A stretch of 64,000 bases of DNA from Anas platyrhynchos (Eukaryota; Chordata; Aves; Anseriformes; Anatidae): NCBI RefSeq assembly GCF_047663525.1, contig NC_092607.1, forward strand, positions 7,101,001 to 7,165,000, written 5' to 3'. The notes under the pieces were generated by a model, which had not been told where the DNA came from, ran no database searches, and saw only the letters and a program-made list of their open reading frames with translations. The position numbers were made by a program, and so were the translations under genes. The first letter of the stretch is position 1. Each line of letters opens with the position of its first letter. Shown here in pieces: positions 1-12,949 of the stretch.

Positions 1-1769
1 CACTTCCCTGCAGTGCGATGCCTCCAGCCCCGCCAGGACCTGACGCGCTATTTGCACGAGAAGGTCAGCAGCAGAGCAAATATTTGCCTTTCCTGTGTCT
101 CATTCAGGGCTTTAAAAGAATTAAAGTTGTATTTTATGATCAAATCTGTATCTCTCTCTCTTCTTCAGTTCCTTTTACTGTCAGGCAGTCTCCTTTGATT
201 TTCAGTGAGCAACAACGCAGTGTGAGAACACACAAACACAAAATGTGCCAGGTTCCAAACCTGCGTCCTAGTGATAGCACCAAAAAGCATCATTTTAACC
301 TAATGTTTCTGGCTGTCAGCATCACCTTACACACAGTTGACATGGACTGAAATGTAAGGCGACCTGTTTGGGAAGATGCTGCCACAGCCCCGTGGAGCAG
401 GAGGCAGCCAGGATGACAGCAGTGTTACCAACGAGGGGCGCGGGGTGTCCGAGCAGATCAAGAAGTCACTGGCCCTGGGGTGAAATCCGCGAGATCCCCG
501 TCTGCTTGCAAAGTCAGGGCCAGCTTCAAATCTACTCCACCTGTAAAAGCATGAGGCTTGAGCCTGAGTCTCACCCTGCTTTGGTTCTGCACAGGCGGTG
601 CGCACACGGAGCTGTGAACGTGCCTCGGCTGCTGCTGTGCTCCAACAGCACCAGGAGGAAAAGCACTGCTAAGGGTGGCTGCTGACTGCGCACGGCCAGG
701 TCAAGGCAGACCCATCTTCACCTTTCTGAAATCCCTACAGAGCCCTAAAAGCAACATCCTTCAGTATTCTTTGAGCATCATGAATGACCTTATTCATCCC
801 GATGTGCTGTTTACCCTGAAACCTACTGAAGGTGACTTGCCAGCAGCTGGTTTTTGTGATCCTCACAAACCACGTGGCTGCACAGTCGGCACTACAGCAG
901 CAGAGAAGCGTGCAGGCAGTAACAGCATCCCATGGAGCTATTTTCAGATGTTCCCAACCGCCCTCTGCATCACCATGGATGAGGGATTTCTGCTTGCATC
1001 ATCACCAACATTAAATGTATTTACCTGCATAATAGCCGTGCTTCCCTCTCTCCTCCCCACCAGTTTGCTATCAGGAATGGCAATAGAGCTCCGAGATGCA
1101 CTCCAGAGATACTGAAAAAAAAAAAATCAAAGCTAAGCTATTTTGTTGTTCGAACATTTAACACTTCACACAGATTTCAGCAGTTTGGAATTTGCAGCAC
1201 ACTGCGGCCCGAGGCTGAGAAGAGGCATTTCTGAATGGGCACACACCCTGCTGCAGGGCACCGTGCTTGGGGGAAGCAGGTTTATTGCCCGAGCCATTAC
1301 AAAATGAGTTGTTCTCTAACATGTGGAGTTGACAAAACGCCTGTGTGTGCCCCGTACGTACACAAAACTGCTATATGTACAAATACAGTGGCTATAGTAG
1401 ACTGCTTTTTATTTTATTTTTCCCCAGGGAGTGAGCTGGCCTGTTATGCCCCTAAATTCTCCCTGGGGCTCTTCTCTGTTTGCTGCTGGGCAGATAGGGG
1501 AGTTGCAGCCATTCAACATCCACCCTATGTGCCCCAGTGGCCCCCTTGCTCTGAGGTTCACCCTGCTCTTTTGGGGCCAGGAATGCCAAGCAGCAAGCCC
1601 CGACTCACACCGTTCAGCAACACGGAGCCAAGCAGGCTCGGAGCTCTGAGGCCGGAGCATTTTGCCGTGCTGCCGATATGCTGCGCAGGTGATGTATGGA
1701 CGGAGAGCCAGACATGAGGCGTACACAGAGCAGGGGGCTGCGATGATGTAGATAGCAGGCCCGAAGCAG
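1..1769. other. non-coding, nothing recognised
   Basis: This is unique sequence with only short chance reading frames on both strands. No splice-supported exon, RNA gene or repeat was recognised. Confidence 0.6.
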
Positions 1770-2050
1770 CAGGAGCCGTCGGGGACTCGTTCCTTGCCTT
1801 ATCTCTCTCTCCCAGTGGCCACCGTCGGCTTGGCCGTTCCCGACGGCAGGTCCCAGGAGGACGCGGCCGCCAGCGCCGCCGCCTGATAAGGGACCACGGC
1901 CGCGTGTCGTGCGTCTTTCCCTACACGCATCGCGCAGACACAGCGGGCGTTGTGCCTTTCTGAGAGCTGAGGAGACGCGGGAGAAAGCAGATGCAAACGA
2001 ATTCTAATTAAAATGCAGGGGTTGGCTCCTGGTGTCACGGCGTTTGCAGC
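1770..2050. promoter_or_regulatory. small orphan CpG-rich patch
   Basis: This is a dense cluster of CpG dinucleotides (for example around the GCGGCCGCC near 1863-1880 and the CGCATCGCGCAG near 1926) in otherwise AT-rich DNA. A POU octamer ATTTGCAT at 2075-2082 adjoins it. No exon or open frame with a recognisable product overlaps it. It may be a promoter or CpG-rich enhancer of a gene outside the window. Confidence 0.5.
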
Positions 2051-2082
2051 GGAGACCAGCCGAGGCCGCCTGATATTTGCAT

Positions 2083-3039
2083 GCTACAGTGTAAAGTGCA
2101 AGATTGTGCTGAACGCCACGGGGACAGCCAGGGGGGAGCAACACGATAGGTACCCCAGGAAAAAAAAATAAAAGGGTCTGCACAGAAAATTCAGCATATT
2201 TTGTTCCCAGTCCCCATAGCATAACATCAGGAATGGGACTTGGTGTGGGTGTTTTGAGGTGCTCCATGCGGAGCAGCCCATCCCCGAGAGCAGCAGCGTT
2301 CCTGCCCTGCCTGCAACACGCACTGCTCTGAGCTGTGGCCTCTGGTTTCCTCCTGCAGCTGCATTATGCTGTAAGTAAAAAAGCAAAGCTTTTGAAGGTA
2401 TTATCCCTGCAGCTCCTTATGGGCACAGAGATCTCCATCACCACTGACTCAAACAACAAAAAAAAACACAAGGTGAGGAAAGGATGGTCAAGTACTTGTA
2501 GCTATGGATGTACAAAACCCACAGCCTATGCACATACAGGCATGGAAATGTTCATCTTTTACTCAAGAATATTTACTTGCCTAAGGTCATTAGGAGTGAG
2601 TTTTAAATATCCCCTGCTCTGGAGGATCTGACAAAGAAGCTCCCAGCAGGTCGTGCAATGGCCAGCGTCTGACTCACAGGCGTGGAGCTGGGGTGGAAGC
2701 ACAGCGGCACTGGGAAGTTGGAGGCGCAGGTCCCAAATGCGAGCTGATGGCAGGGGAAGCGCACACTGCACCAGTGGGACATGGGCTGCCTCTCAGGAAT
2801 CTCCTCTGCATTGGGAACAGACTAAAGGCAAGCTCTGGGCATCAAGTTAAAAACAGGAAAAGCTCTGGACAAATCAGACACGCCAAGGAATTCCTTCTGT
2901 AAACAAGAGAAGTCCAGATCGTTTTTATTTTTTTTTTAAAAAGACCATATAAAACTACATTTTTCCTATGCCTCAGCATGTCTATTGAAAAAATAGGAAC
3001 AGTAAACCTTATTTTATTCACAGATTTTGGTGAAGGATC

Positions 3040-3088
<49 letters not shown>

Positions 3089-6000
3089 CTTTTTTTTTTT
3101 TTTTATCTCTGCCTTTAAGTCACCATGCTTTCAGCATTTCTTTCCATGCACCTGAATCTAATCCCACGGCAAGAGGTGGAAGAATTTTTACAGCTTTTAG
3201 TGGGAGCTGGATCAGACCCATCAGGAATTTTAAACCTTGCGTTTTCTGTGTGTGTTTTTGGTTTGTTTGTTTGTTTCCTCCTGCATTTCAGGATTTCTGT
3301 GTTTAAGAATTGGTTATTTTCCAGCCTGCTAATGTTTTCAATTACACGAAGCCCAATTCAATATCTCTACCTGATTGGGAGACAGCAGGAGCTGGCTTTT
3401 TGTGTTCTGTGACCTAGAGCTGACTCCATTTGCTGCCTATCTGACTAACTAGTGAAGCAGAAAATGCACACAATACAGCACAATTAATGCCAGGCTGAAA
3501 AACACACCAGATCCCAGCGGAGAGGAAGAAATTAGGCTCTTGCACAGTGAAGGAGTTTGTTGATGATGTTTTTCTATTTATAACGTTTTAAAGGGCAGGG
3601 GGGTGAGCTAGGCTTAGTGGAAAACCCTTTTTTTCCTTCTAAAATTGGCTTAATTTTTTTAAATTGCAGATGATAATAGTAAAATTCACACCAGCTGTGT
3701 GGCACTGGAGAGTGCCAAGAGAGAGGAAAAGGTTTGTGTGGCCGTAAACAATCGGTCTCTCTTAGCAAATACAGCAAAATATTTAAATCTACATAAAGAA
3801 AAAAATAATAATAAAGAAGAACCTTCAAGTGATGCACCTTGCTATTACAACATATACCATTAAACAGGAATTGATTGCAAAGGCAGGGTAGCTTGGCTGC
3901 CTTTTTTTCTGTCTCCCTACCCAAAGAGAAGAGAGGTGTTGGAGGCAGCAGCACCGACACTGTGCTGGTGATCTCTGCTCTCAGGAAGGCCACTGATGAG
4001 ATGTTTTTTTCCTGCCGGGTCTTAACCTGAGCTGGAAATTGTCTTGCATACCAGGCTCCTTCACAGGCACCACGGCAGACCCAGCTCCAGCAGCACGAGC
4101 TGTGTCCCTGTGACGAGGATAAGGCGCGCAGGACCTGAGTTATCCAAACGAGCAGTGGTAAGGGGAAAGATGTGCGGAGGTATCTCAGTGCTTCACATTT
4201 GTAAATCAGGAATTCAATGCTGATGTCCCTATTTTTCACTACCCTTCTATTCCAGGCTACTTCATATGTTTTTCCTGTTTGTTTTATTTTTACAAAGGGC
4301 AAATCCTACCCCCGGGGATGCCAACAGGATACAGACAGTCCTTACCAACCCTTCGTAAAGGCAGGCTGCCACGTTTAGAGTCAGTCTAGAGGTCCCCTTG
4401 ATTTTCTGCCAGCAAGCCGCCACTCCTCTCCCTCCCACACGTGGCCCCTCAGTGCAGCGCACGCCGAGCATCTCCCAGCAAAGCCAAAATACAGCCTTCC
4501 ATCCTACACGCCTCGTCCCCACGTCCTCCTTCCCTCTGTGCGTGGAGAGGTTAATGGTGAGAGAACAACCAGCAACGCTTCCCTTTATTGTCGCTGTCAG
4601 CCACGAGCTTCACGCACTGCGCAGAGGCAGGCACTGCGCCGAACACAGAAGTATTTGTTTCCCCACAGCCTGCCTGTCACAGCCACGAGAAAAAATAACA
4701 AATTTCTCCACCACTAACAAATCTACCTGCAGGACGACTCAGTAGGACACAGCAGCAACCCCATGGTACTTACAGAGAACAGGATTTCTTTACGTAGTCA
4801 AACCCCCAGGATTTTAAACTGAATTCAGCAACTTAGGTTCAAAATCCAAGCTCTCTTGGCTGTAACTGCAGATTTGAGGGACTGAATCACTGAAAAAATT
4901 GGGTCTCAGACCAGTTGTGAACCAGGGAAACGGGAGCACCTGTGTGACCACAGGTGGCTGAAGAGCAACTTCTCAGCACTCAGGAATTCAAAGGAAAAGT
5001 CAATGCAGAGGGGGAAAAAAGCATGCCATCGCCTGGCTTTGTGCATATTAACATAGCTCTGCTTGTGTGCTTGAATAGCTTTTGAAAAATAAATGGGCTC
5101 CAGCTTAATACCATTCACTTTAACACAAACAGGTTTTGCTCATCCTTTCTGGGGAGCAGAGGGCAAGCACTCAGCACAGGGCCAGGCCAGGGCTGTGATG
5201 AGCAGGAGCACGCCTTTTATCCTCCTGGATTTTGATAATTCTACACTTTGGCACTGAATTTCTAATTCTCTCCTCTTTACAGGAACCCTGGAATGTTAAT
5301 ATACTATTTCATTATGTATTTAAATGGAAAAAAAAAAAGAAAAAAAAAAGGTTTCGGAAATTCCAGTTCCCCCCCACATCACGACTGCTTTTCTGCACTT
5401 TCCCCCTGTTTACTAGGGAGACTTCTCACTGGATCCAAGTGGCAATAAAAGGCCTTGAGAGAGCTTGCAAATGGATTCTAAATTGATGCATAAAAGCTTC
5501 TTCCCCCCTCAAATGGGAGAGGCTAATGAGTTTTAATTCCTTGGAAGGTTTGCTGCTTTGGTAGAAAAAGGATTTTCCATTAACAGCAAGTCACCTGGTT
5601 CGGGAACTGGTTTCCTCTATCCATGCATGTCCTGACCAAAAAGCATTTGATTAAGACTGCATTTAATCATTCAAGAAATTACATGGAGCACTGCAGGAAC
5701 AGGTTTTACTTCATAATCATTCAGAAGCAAGGACAGGAAAAATAGAATAAGTACATTAGCCATAAGCCAAAATGTGGGCACACTTGCTGGCACTCTGGTA
5801 CACAAGCAATCTTCATATGCTTGGAGAAGGATGCTAAAAACCAACAAAAGCAGCTTCAGAACCATGAAAAGAACAGCTAGGCGCCCACTCTGAAGCCAAG
5901 AATAATTATTTTTTTCAGTAGGTAACAGGGAGAGCCCCAAAGAGCACTGTAAGGGGGCACTGAAACCCATTTTGGCCAAATGTGGCCCACATAAAAATGG

Positions 6001-9000
6001 CCCATGCAAAGCATCAAAGCCCTGTCGCTGTCTTTCTCTCTCCATTTCATTCTGTGGGACATTCACACCATGCAGGGACCCCCCCCTGTATCCCATGGAT
6101 GCTGCAGCTCACTGCTGACCAGAGCAGGATGCTCACAGGAAGATTTGCAAAGGGCAGCGTCTGGAATTGGTGAGCCGTGGAGAAGCAACGCGGTGCAGCC
6201 CCAACAGATGCTCACCGCTCGGCATCTCTCATGATGCCCTGTGCACGGGGACAAGGCAGCATGTTGGTGCCAGCCGCATCCCCGCGTAACCACAGAGCAA
6301 GCCAGGGGAGCTTCAGGAGAGAAAACCAAAAAGAGAAACCTCAGGAGTGAGATTTATTGCTTGGTTAATAATATCCTTCCCTTCCCAGTGACCCCAGCGA
6401 AGAAAGAAAGGGCTGAGTGGCTTTATCTTTATTCAGTGCCGTGGTCCTTCTGGGACACTTGACCGTGATTGCATCATTTTCGGTGTCAGACTCGATAACG
6501 CACCGATTGTGTCTCCACATTTTTCCACGGCAGAGAACTCCCCCAGCAGCCGGGATGGTTAATGGGAACTGACGGGCTCCTGCGTCCGCCCGCGCGGCTC
6601 CCTTCGGCTTCCTGCTGCAGCACATTAACACAACAAATTAACATTGTAATTGCCTTTTAACTATTTATTGCTGTGGAAAAGGGGAAAGGAAAAAAAAAAA
6701 ATAAAAAAGAGACCAACCACAGGCAAGGACTCAGGAGAGAGCTTAGGCAAGCAGGTCGCAGTCTGCACCTCCGTTTATTTCTATTTATAGCCAGCCATTA
6801 AACTGTGCTAATAAACAGCCACCACAGGGCATGGCAAGTGCCTCGCTCAGGCACAGAAGAAGCAGCGAGTTAAATATATTCAGTGTGCACAGCTCACAGG
6901 ACTGCTACCAAAATCACAGGGATGTAACAGCAGCCTCAGCACCTCTCAGGTCCATTCATGCAGCGGCAGCGGCACTGCAAGGGCACATGCATGTGGCGTG
7001 TGTGTACGTACGCCCAGCACGTAAATAACAGGATAAACCAAACAGGGCGCATTCAAAGAAAAATACCCGGTACCGATGACTCAGATTTAATCAATTATTT
7101 CGGAAAAGGACAATTCAGAGCTGTTCATAAAGCAATTCATCGGGGAGAGAAGAGCCCTTTTATCCAAACGGTGGCACAACGCATCTGCCACCAATTTCTC
7201 CAGAGCAACAGCCTCAAGAAAAGTGTTTACCGTGACTCTCCCTCGCATGTAGTTGATTGTGATGCCACTTCCACATATACACAGCAGTTTCTACGGAGGC
7301 TTGAATCAAGTCCTCACATAACCTGCATGTTTAATCAGATTATCCAATGAAATAATACAGCCTTAAATGGAAAGTCTGCTACTCCCTCAAGCGTTTCTGG
7401 AAAAGCTTTCATTGCTTGTTCTTCTGCTTAAAACACACGAGCAGCTCTGTCTTCTGCCTCTATTTTTAGATACCCAGACATCCGCAAAGCACCCATCACT
7501 TTGACTTCTGGATGCCAGTACCTCACACTCCTCATCAGATTACGGCAGGCAGAAGCACCACGTTAATCTATAAAGATGCAGGGCAGGCAAAACAAGGACT
7601 GCAGCTTCTTCTCTGATTGTGAGCGGACACGGGAGGAAGAAGTGCCTGCTGAAGACAAGGTTTCTGTAAGGAAGGGAGAGAAAGCCCAGCAGGGTGCTGG
7701 GCTGGCTGTCCAGAAGCACAGCAGCACGTACCCAGCAGAGGAGCAAATGCAGAGCCTGGGTGAACGCCGGGGTTCCCAGCACCTTTCTCGCAGCCGAACG
7801 ACAAGATGCTACAAGATGCTTGCTTTTGGTCCCTCCTTGCCATGAGACCAACACCAGAACCGAATCCGCCCCTCGTGGTGCTCCATTCTTCCCGGCTGGG
7901 GATGCTCCAGGCTCAAGTCTTTCCAGCAAGGACATCCAGGCAGGGAAAGGCCTTTGATGAACCCTGAGCAGAAGGTGCTGGAGTTAGCAAATCTCCGGGT
8001 GGATTTCACAGGTGGGAGGTCGCTCCAGAGCTCTGCCACAGGGAGCACGTTTTCCAGCTGCAAAACCTGCAAGGGCTGTAACACTTCTGATTATTGCACC
8101 CCCCGGCCCCTTCTCTGGGTAGGCACACTGCCTAGCTATTGATTTACAATTTAATCCAGTGTCTCCAAATCAGTTATTTAAGCAACGATCCAATAGGTCA
8201 CAAAATACGACCAGGCTCGGAGGTGGTACGGCACTGTGGGCTCTGTAGCGGCGAGGGAGCAGCGCAGTGGCCCAGCGCCGTGTTTAAGCCCCCACAAACA
8301 CCACGTGTCACAACACGGCACTGTCCCAAGGGCAAAACTGGGGAGAAGTGACACAATCAGGACAGCACGCCGAGCAGCCTGGTTCATGGCTGTGCTCACA
8401 CCCCAGGCCAGGACCCTGCGGTGAAGCTCCCGTGGTGCTCAGCGCTGCTGCCTGGAGCTCCCCCACCACACCCAGGCTTGGGCACGTCTGGAAATGCTGG
8501 AAAGGGCCCCAAAATGCAGCACCCAGGCACCGGTTTCTACCAGACCCATACAAACCCAGTTACCTATATAAGCTGCCACAGAGTAAAACCAACAAACCCC
8601 CGGCCACTTTTCCCCATCCCTGGCCACTAAAAAGCAATCACAGATGAATTCATTTAATTAAAATATCTATTCTGTTTGTTTTCTCCTCCTTATGACCACA
8701 CAGCCCAGGTAAAGCAGGTGGGAAGCATCCCCCTGCACCACCGTGCTCGGACAGTCCCCAGCTTCCAATGCTTCCTCCAGAGGGCAATTGGGTGGAAAGG
8801 GGGACATTTTGCAGTCATTACAATTTCATTTCATTTTTAACCGACAAGCTGCCATCTCAAAAGCTCCCTTGCGAGCAGGAGACAAGCAGCCTGGGGGGGG
8901 GAGAAGCAGGGGGGCTGCAGGAGCAGCCGGGATGCTGTTGGAGCCGGGGGGGCTGGCCCCTTGCCAGCCTGGTCTGCTGCCTGAAAAATAGCAGAGCTAA

Positions 9001-12000
9001 TAACCTCAATTACAGCCCGGCCTCTCCCAGGGTAGGCGATGATGCCTTTGTTTATCTGAATCCCGATGCGAAAGCAAAGATTGTTTTCTGTCTGCGGGGG
9101 CACATGGCGTACAGACACTGGAGAAATAAGCAGCCTGCAGAAGGTCAGCTGTGCTTTCTTCCATAATTTACCCTAGATGCTAGCAGCCTTAGTATGCCTT
9201 CAGTTCTCCTTTGGGCTCCTGTTTTAATTTGGCAGTGAGTTGCCAGGAAGGTGGCTACTGATGTGTCAGCCTCAGCTCCCCCAGTCTCAGTCCACAGAGC
9301 TGGACCCTGACTGCATCAGGGAGGGCTCACAGTGACCCAAGGGTGACCACAAAATAGGTGCAAGGGCTTCATCAAGAGGTCTGGAGCTATTCTGTAACAT
9401 ATGTGGGGCCTGATTATCAACATACTTGTTTTGTGACTCTATTAGGTGGATAGAGATGCCCAGAAGGAGCAGGAAGAAAGACAACAGCCATGACTCTTGA
9501 GATATGGCCCAGGAGAGCCGCATCTCAATGGATATTTGAAACTTAAGCAGTGCTGGACCTCTTGCAATTTTCCTCTGTATTTACACACCTAGAACTACAT
9601 GGAGATGGATCAGAAACGTTCCAAAAACCACAAGAGAAATCCAGAAGGATCAGGTAGAGAAACCACCTCCTTCACCATCACATAAAGGACCAGAAAATGG
9701 AGCATGCAGCATCCACACAGGGATGAGAAAATACAGCATACGCAGAGGAGAGGTCTGCCTCTATCACCGTGAAGAAAAATCAGCTATGCAGAGCCTTCAT
9801 GGAAGAAGACCGTTGCTATAAAATCCTTTGTCAAATATAAGCGCTGTTCCTGCTGATAAAATGAGCTGTGCCTCTATTCATGCATGGCTTCCCTCCGTGT
9901 GTCACTGGACACGGGGCCCTGCAGGCTCGGCCAGGCGCTGGGATCTGCCAGATGGTCCATACGGATGGTCCTGCACCACAGCTGGAAGGTGGTGGCTCGC
10001 TTTGCTGCATTTTTTTTTTTTTTTTAATATAAAAAGCCACGTGAAGAGCTATTTCAGTTAGAGGTTCCCTCAGCAAACCCAAGCGTGCCATCCACTGTGC
10101 TGCTGGCAAAATGCCTTCAGTTTGCATGTGTATAAACCCCACTGTGGCTGAACTTATGTAACTGAAGTTACATTTTAGCAATGCCCTTACAAAGCAGAGG
10201 CCATCAGTCAGCACTTGTGGACATGTCACAAGCCAAGCATATGCCCTACATACACACACAAGACACAAAATTTTGTTTACCTGGAACAGCGTAAATCCAA
10301 AGAGACATCTCAAAACTCCTGTTCCCACTCGGCAGAGGCAGGCAGACACACGACTTCTTCCTGGCAGAAGCCAATGAAAACATACAACGCATGTTTTTGG
10401 CAGCCTGAAGCTTGGTGGGACGTGTTAGCAGGGTGTGGGAGATGTATTTACAGAGATGGCCTAAAACCTGCCACTCCTCGCAGCAAGCGGGTGCAGCGAG
10501 GTCACGCTGCCCACGGGTTTTGTCTGTGGAAAGCCAGCACCTAACAAGCAATACAGAGCTCACGCTGGATACCCCTGCCTCAGGCAAAGAGTCAAATCTT
10601 TTCCTAGCTAAGAGAGCCTTGCAATTTAACCTTTGCCTGATTTCACACATGACCGACTCTTAAAAAAAAAAAAAAATTACAGCAGAACAACTGCGAAAAG
10701 AGGAGGAGGGAGTTAGGGTACCTCTGACCTTGTTTGCTTGCATTAAGCAAGGAGACACGAGAGGGGGAGGTGGGTGTCTAGCACAGCCACGCTAACTCCT
10801 GCCAAGGGCACAAGCTAGCCACAAAGGCATGTCTTATCAGCCATGGAGGCCTGCTGGAAGACTCACAGACGTACAGGAGGAGCCATGGCCTTGTCTTCCC
10901 TGGCTGACCATCACCTGAGCACGGGGCTCGGCTGCGCTGCACCGCCACTGGAGTCCTCACAGCCCAGCACCTCAGCCTGGGCCTTCTGAATTCAAAGCAT
11001 TTTTCCTCCTTAAAGGACATTAAAAACGCACAGAACGTGGAGCTGGCAGCTTACCCTGCACACATCACTCGATTTTTCAGTAAAATCACATAACCACCAA
11101 ACAACGCTCGGGCGCATCAGCCACTCTCCCTCAACAGCTTCTCCAGGCCCAGGGCCCCAAATCCTCCTCTGCAGGAGGAGCTCGCTGTTAGCACTATTGC
11201 TGCCACATTTTGGCACTGTGATGGCAGCTGCAACATTAATGGCCCAGGTAAAGGCATGCAGAGCAGCAGCAGCAGCTGGAATGGCCCCAGGAACACAAAA
11301 AATACAGCGGGACCAGGGCCAGCTGGAAGCAGTGCCACAGCGCTGTGGGACAGGTAGGCCCGGCCTGAGTGACTGGGGACTGAGCGGATAACCGCGTGCC
11401 CCGTAATGCTGAATTTAAGTCATTCTACATTTAAAAGTAAGGTTTGGTTAAACAGCTGTGTAACAACTCAATTAACACATTAAATAGTGCTTTGATTTTC
11501 AAGCTTTGGAAAAACAGAGACAGTAAAGGATGCTTTCTGCCCCCCGTAAAATGAGAGGGGAAGGGCAGCGGGGTCACTGCTGCTGTTTGTGGGGGATCCC
11601 TGGGCTGGAGGCTGAGGGGCGGCTGACAGTGTCCCCTGTGTGCCGGGGGAGATGCGCCGGGAGATACCCTGGCTCGCAGGGGCTGAGGATGTGGAGCAGG
11701 AAAAGATTTCCCGGAGAAAACAGCTCGTGACACTGAGTGGTTCTGAAGTTTGTGGAAAGTGCCCTGAGACGACTAAATAAAAACATGTCACTGAGATCAT
11801 CTCATCCTCACGGAAAACAATTTTGTTCTGAACAGAAAGCGGTATCTCCCAATTCTGAGCTCAGATAAATTTGAAATGTAATTAAGTTTTCCAAATAACT
11901 CCTCAGCTACTGCTTACAACCCTAATTATTTAAAAGCACATTTGTTCTTGAGAATGTCTTTAATCTTGCACATGCACACCCCTACATTACCTTTATCAAT

Positions 12001-12949
12001 AAAGAGACACAGATTTCAATAAAATCAAAAATTAATTTTTAAACCAAAACAATCAAACAATCACTCATGAACTGACTGCAGGTTTATGTGGAACAGTAAA
12101 TGATTGTATGGACCTATACATATTTCATTTTTAGCGTCTTAAAAAGTTGCTCTACTGTGAAATTTTGAGGTAAAATTAAGCGGTTTATTTGTATATCTGT
12201 GCCACTGTACAGGGGTGCACTGCTCAGGCTTGTGGGTGCCAGATAACCATAAAGAGGCCTCTACTACTTTTTAAGTTTCTTTCCAAGGATGTTGTACACA
12301 TTCTTATATGTTACTATAGCCCAAAAAAATTAACCAAATTTGACATCTCTTCATATACACACACACTACTGCTAAAGACCTTAAAACCTGCACAGACCAA
12401 AGTACACCAAGGGAATACTTCTATTCTACACATGGTATTAGAGATGCTCAGAGGATACATTCATGGTTGTTCTCAGGGTTGTAATGATGCCTACAACCAG
12501 ATATAACCAAGCCCAGCCCCTACAACTTGCCAGTCCCACCCGAGCACCCACCACCAGGCTCCCCTGTTCCAGGCACCAGCACTTCTGGGGGGTGCCCTGG
12601 CTCTCAGCTTCATTTTCTTCCCCTTCATTGGCACTTCCAAGCTTTCCAAGGGAAGCCTCAACTCTAATAATCCAAGCCCTAGCCCCACAGAGGCTCCAGC
12701 TCAGCACTACAGAGAACATGGGGAGAAAAGCAAATGGCTTTGGCCGTTGCTTCTCTTCTGCATCAGACGAGCTCACCTGCTGTTCACCACTAACAAAAGG
12801 ACAAAGAAGGAACCCCGCCAGCTCCTCAGCCCTGCAAAGCACCACAGCCTTTAGCTGTCAAGGAAAGCAAGGAGGCTGTCTCTAAGCCCCACGCAGGACC
12901 ACTTTCCCCCAGCCAGCTGGGCAGCAGAGGGGCTTTGCATTTCAGACGG
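2083..12949. other. non-coding flank (2.1-12.9 kb)
   Basis: This is mostly unique DNA. It contains the AT/AC/T compound microsatellite at 3043-3104, poly-A/T runs near 5331-5350, 6690 and 10011-10025, and a short inverted repeat at 10156-10173. AT-rich patches near 5480-5700, 6600-6670 and 7020-7350 are low in repeats and rich in TAAT/ATTA cores, so they could be regulatory elements. The 242-codon minus-strand frame at 3574-4302 has no recognised domain. Confidence 0.55.
3043..3104. repeat. compound microsatellite (AT)18-(AC)5-C-T15
   Basis: Eighteen AT units at 3043-3078 are followed by five AC units (3079-3088), one C and fifteen T (3090-3104). It is a simple repeat and likely length-variable. 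Confidence 0.97.

Noticed and set aside
6958..7350. 130-codon plus-strand frame
   Set aside because: No domain and no splice support. The sequence looks more like non-coding, AT-balanced unique DNA with an AP-1-like TGACTCA.
10656..10677. Poly-A run as evidence of a processed pseudogene
   Set aside because: No upstream gene-like sequence or target-site duplication was found. It is a plain homopolymer like others in the window.
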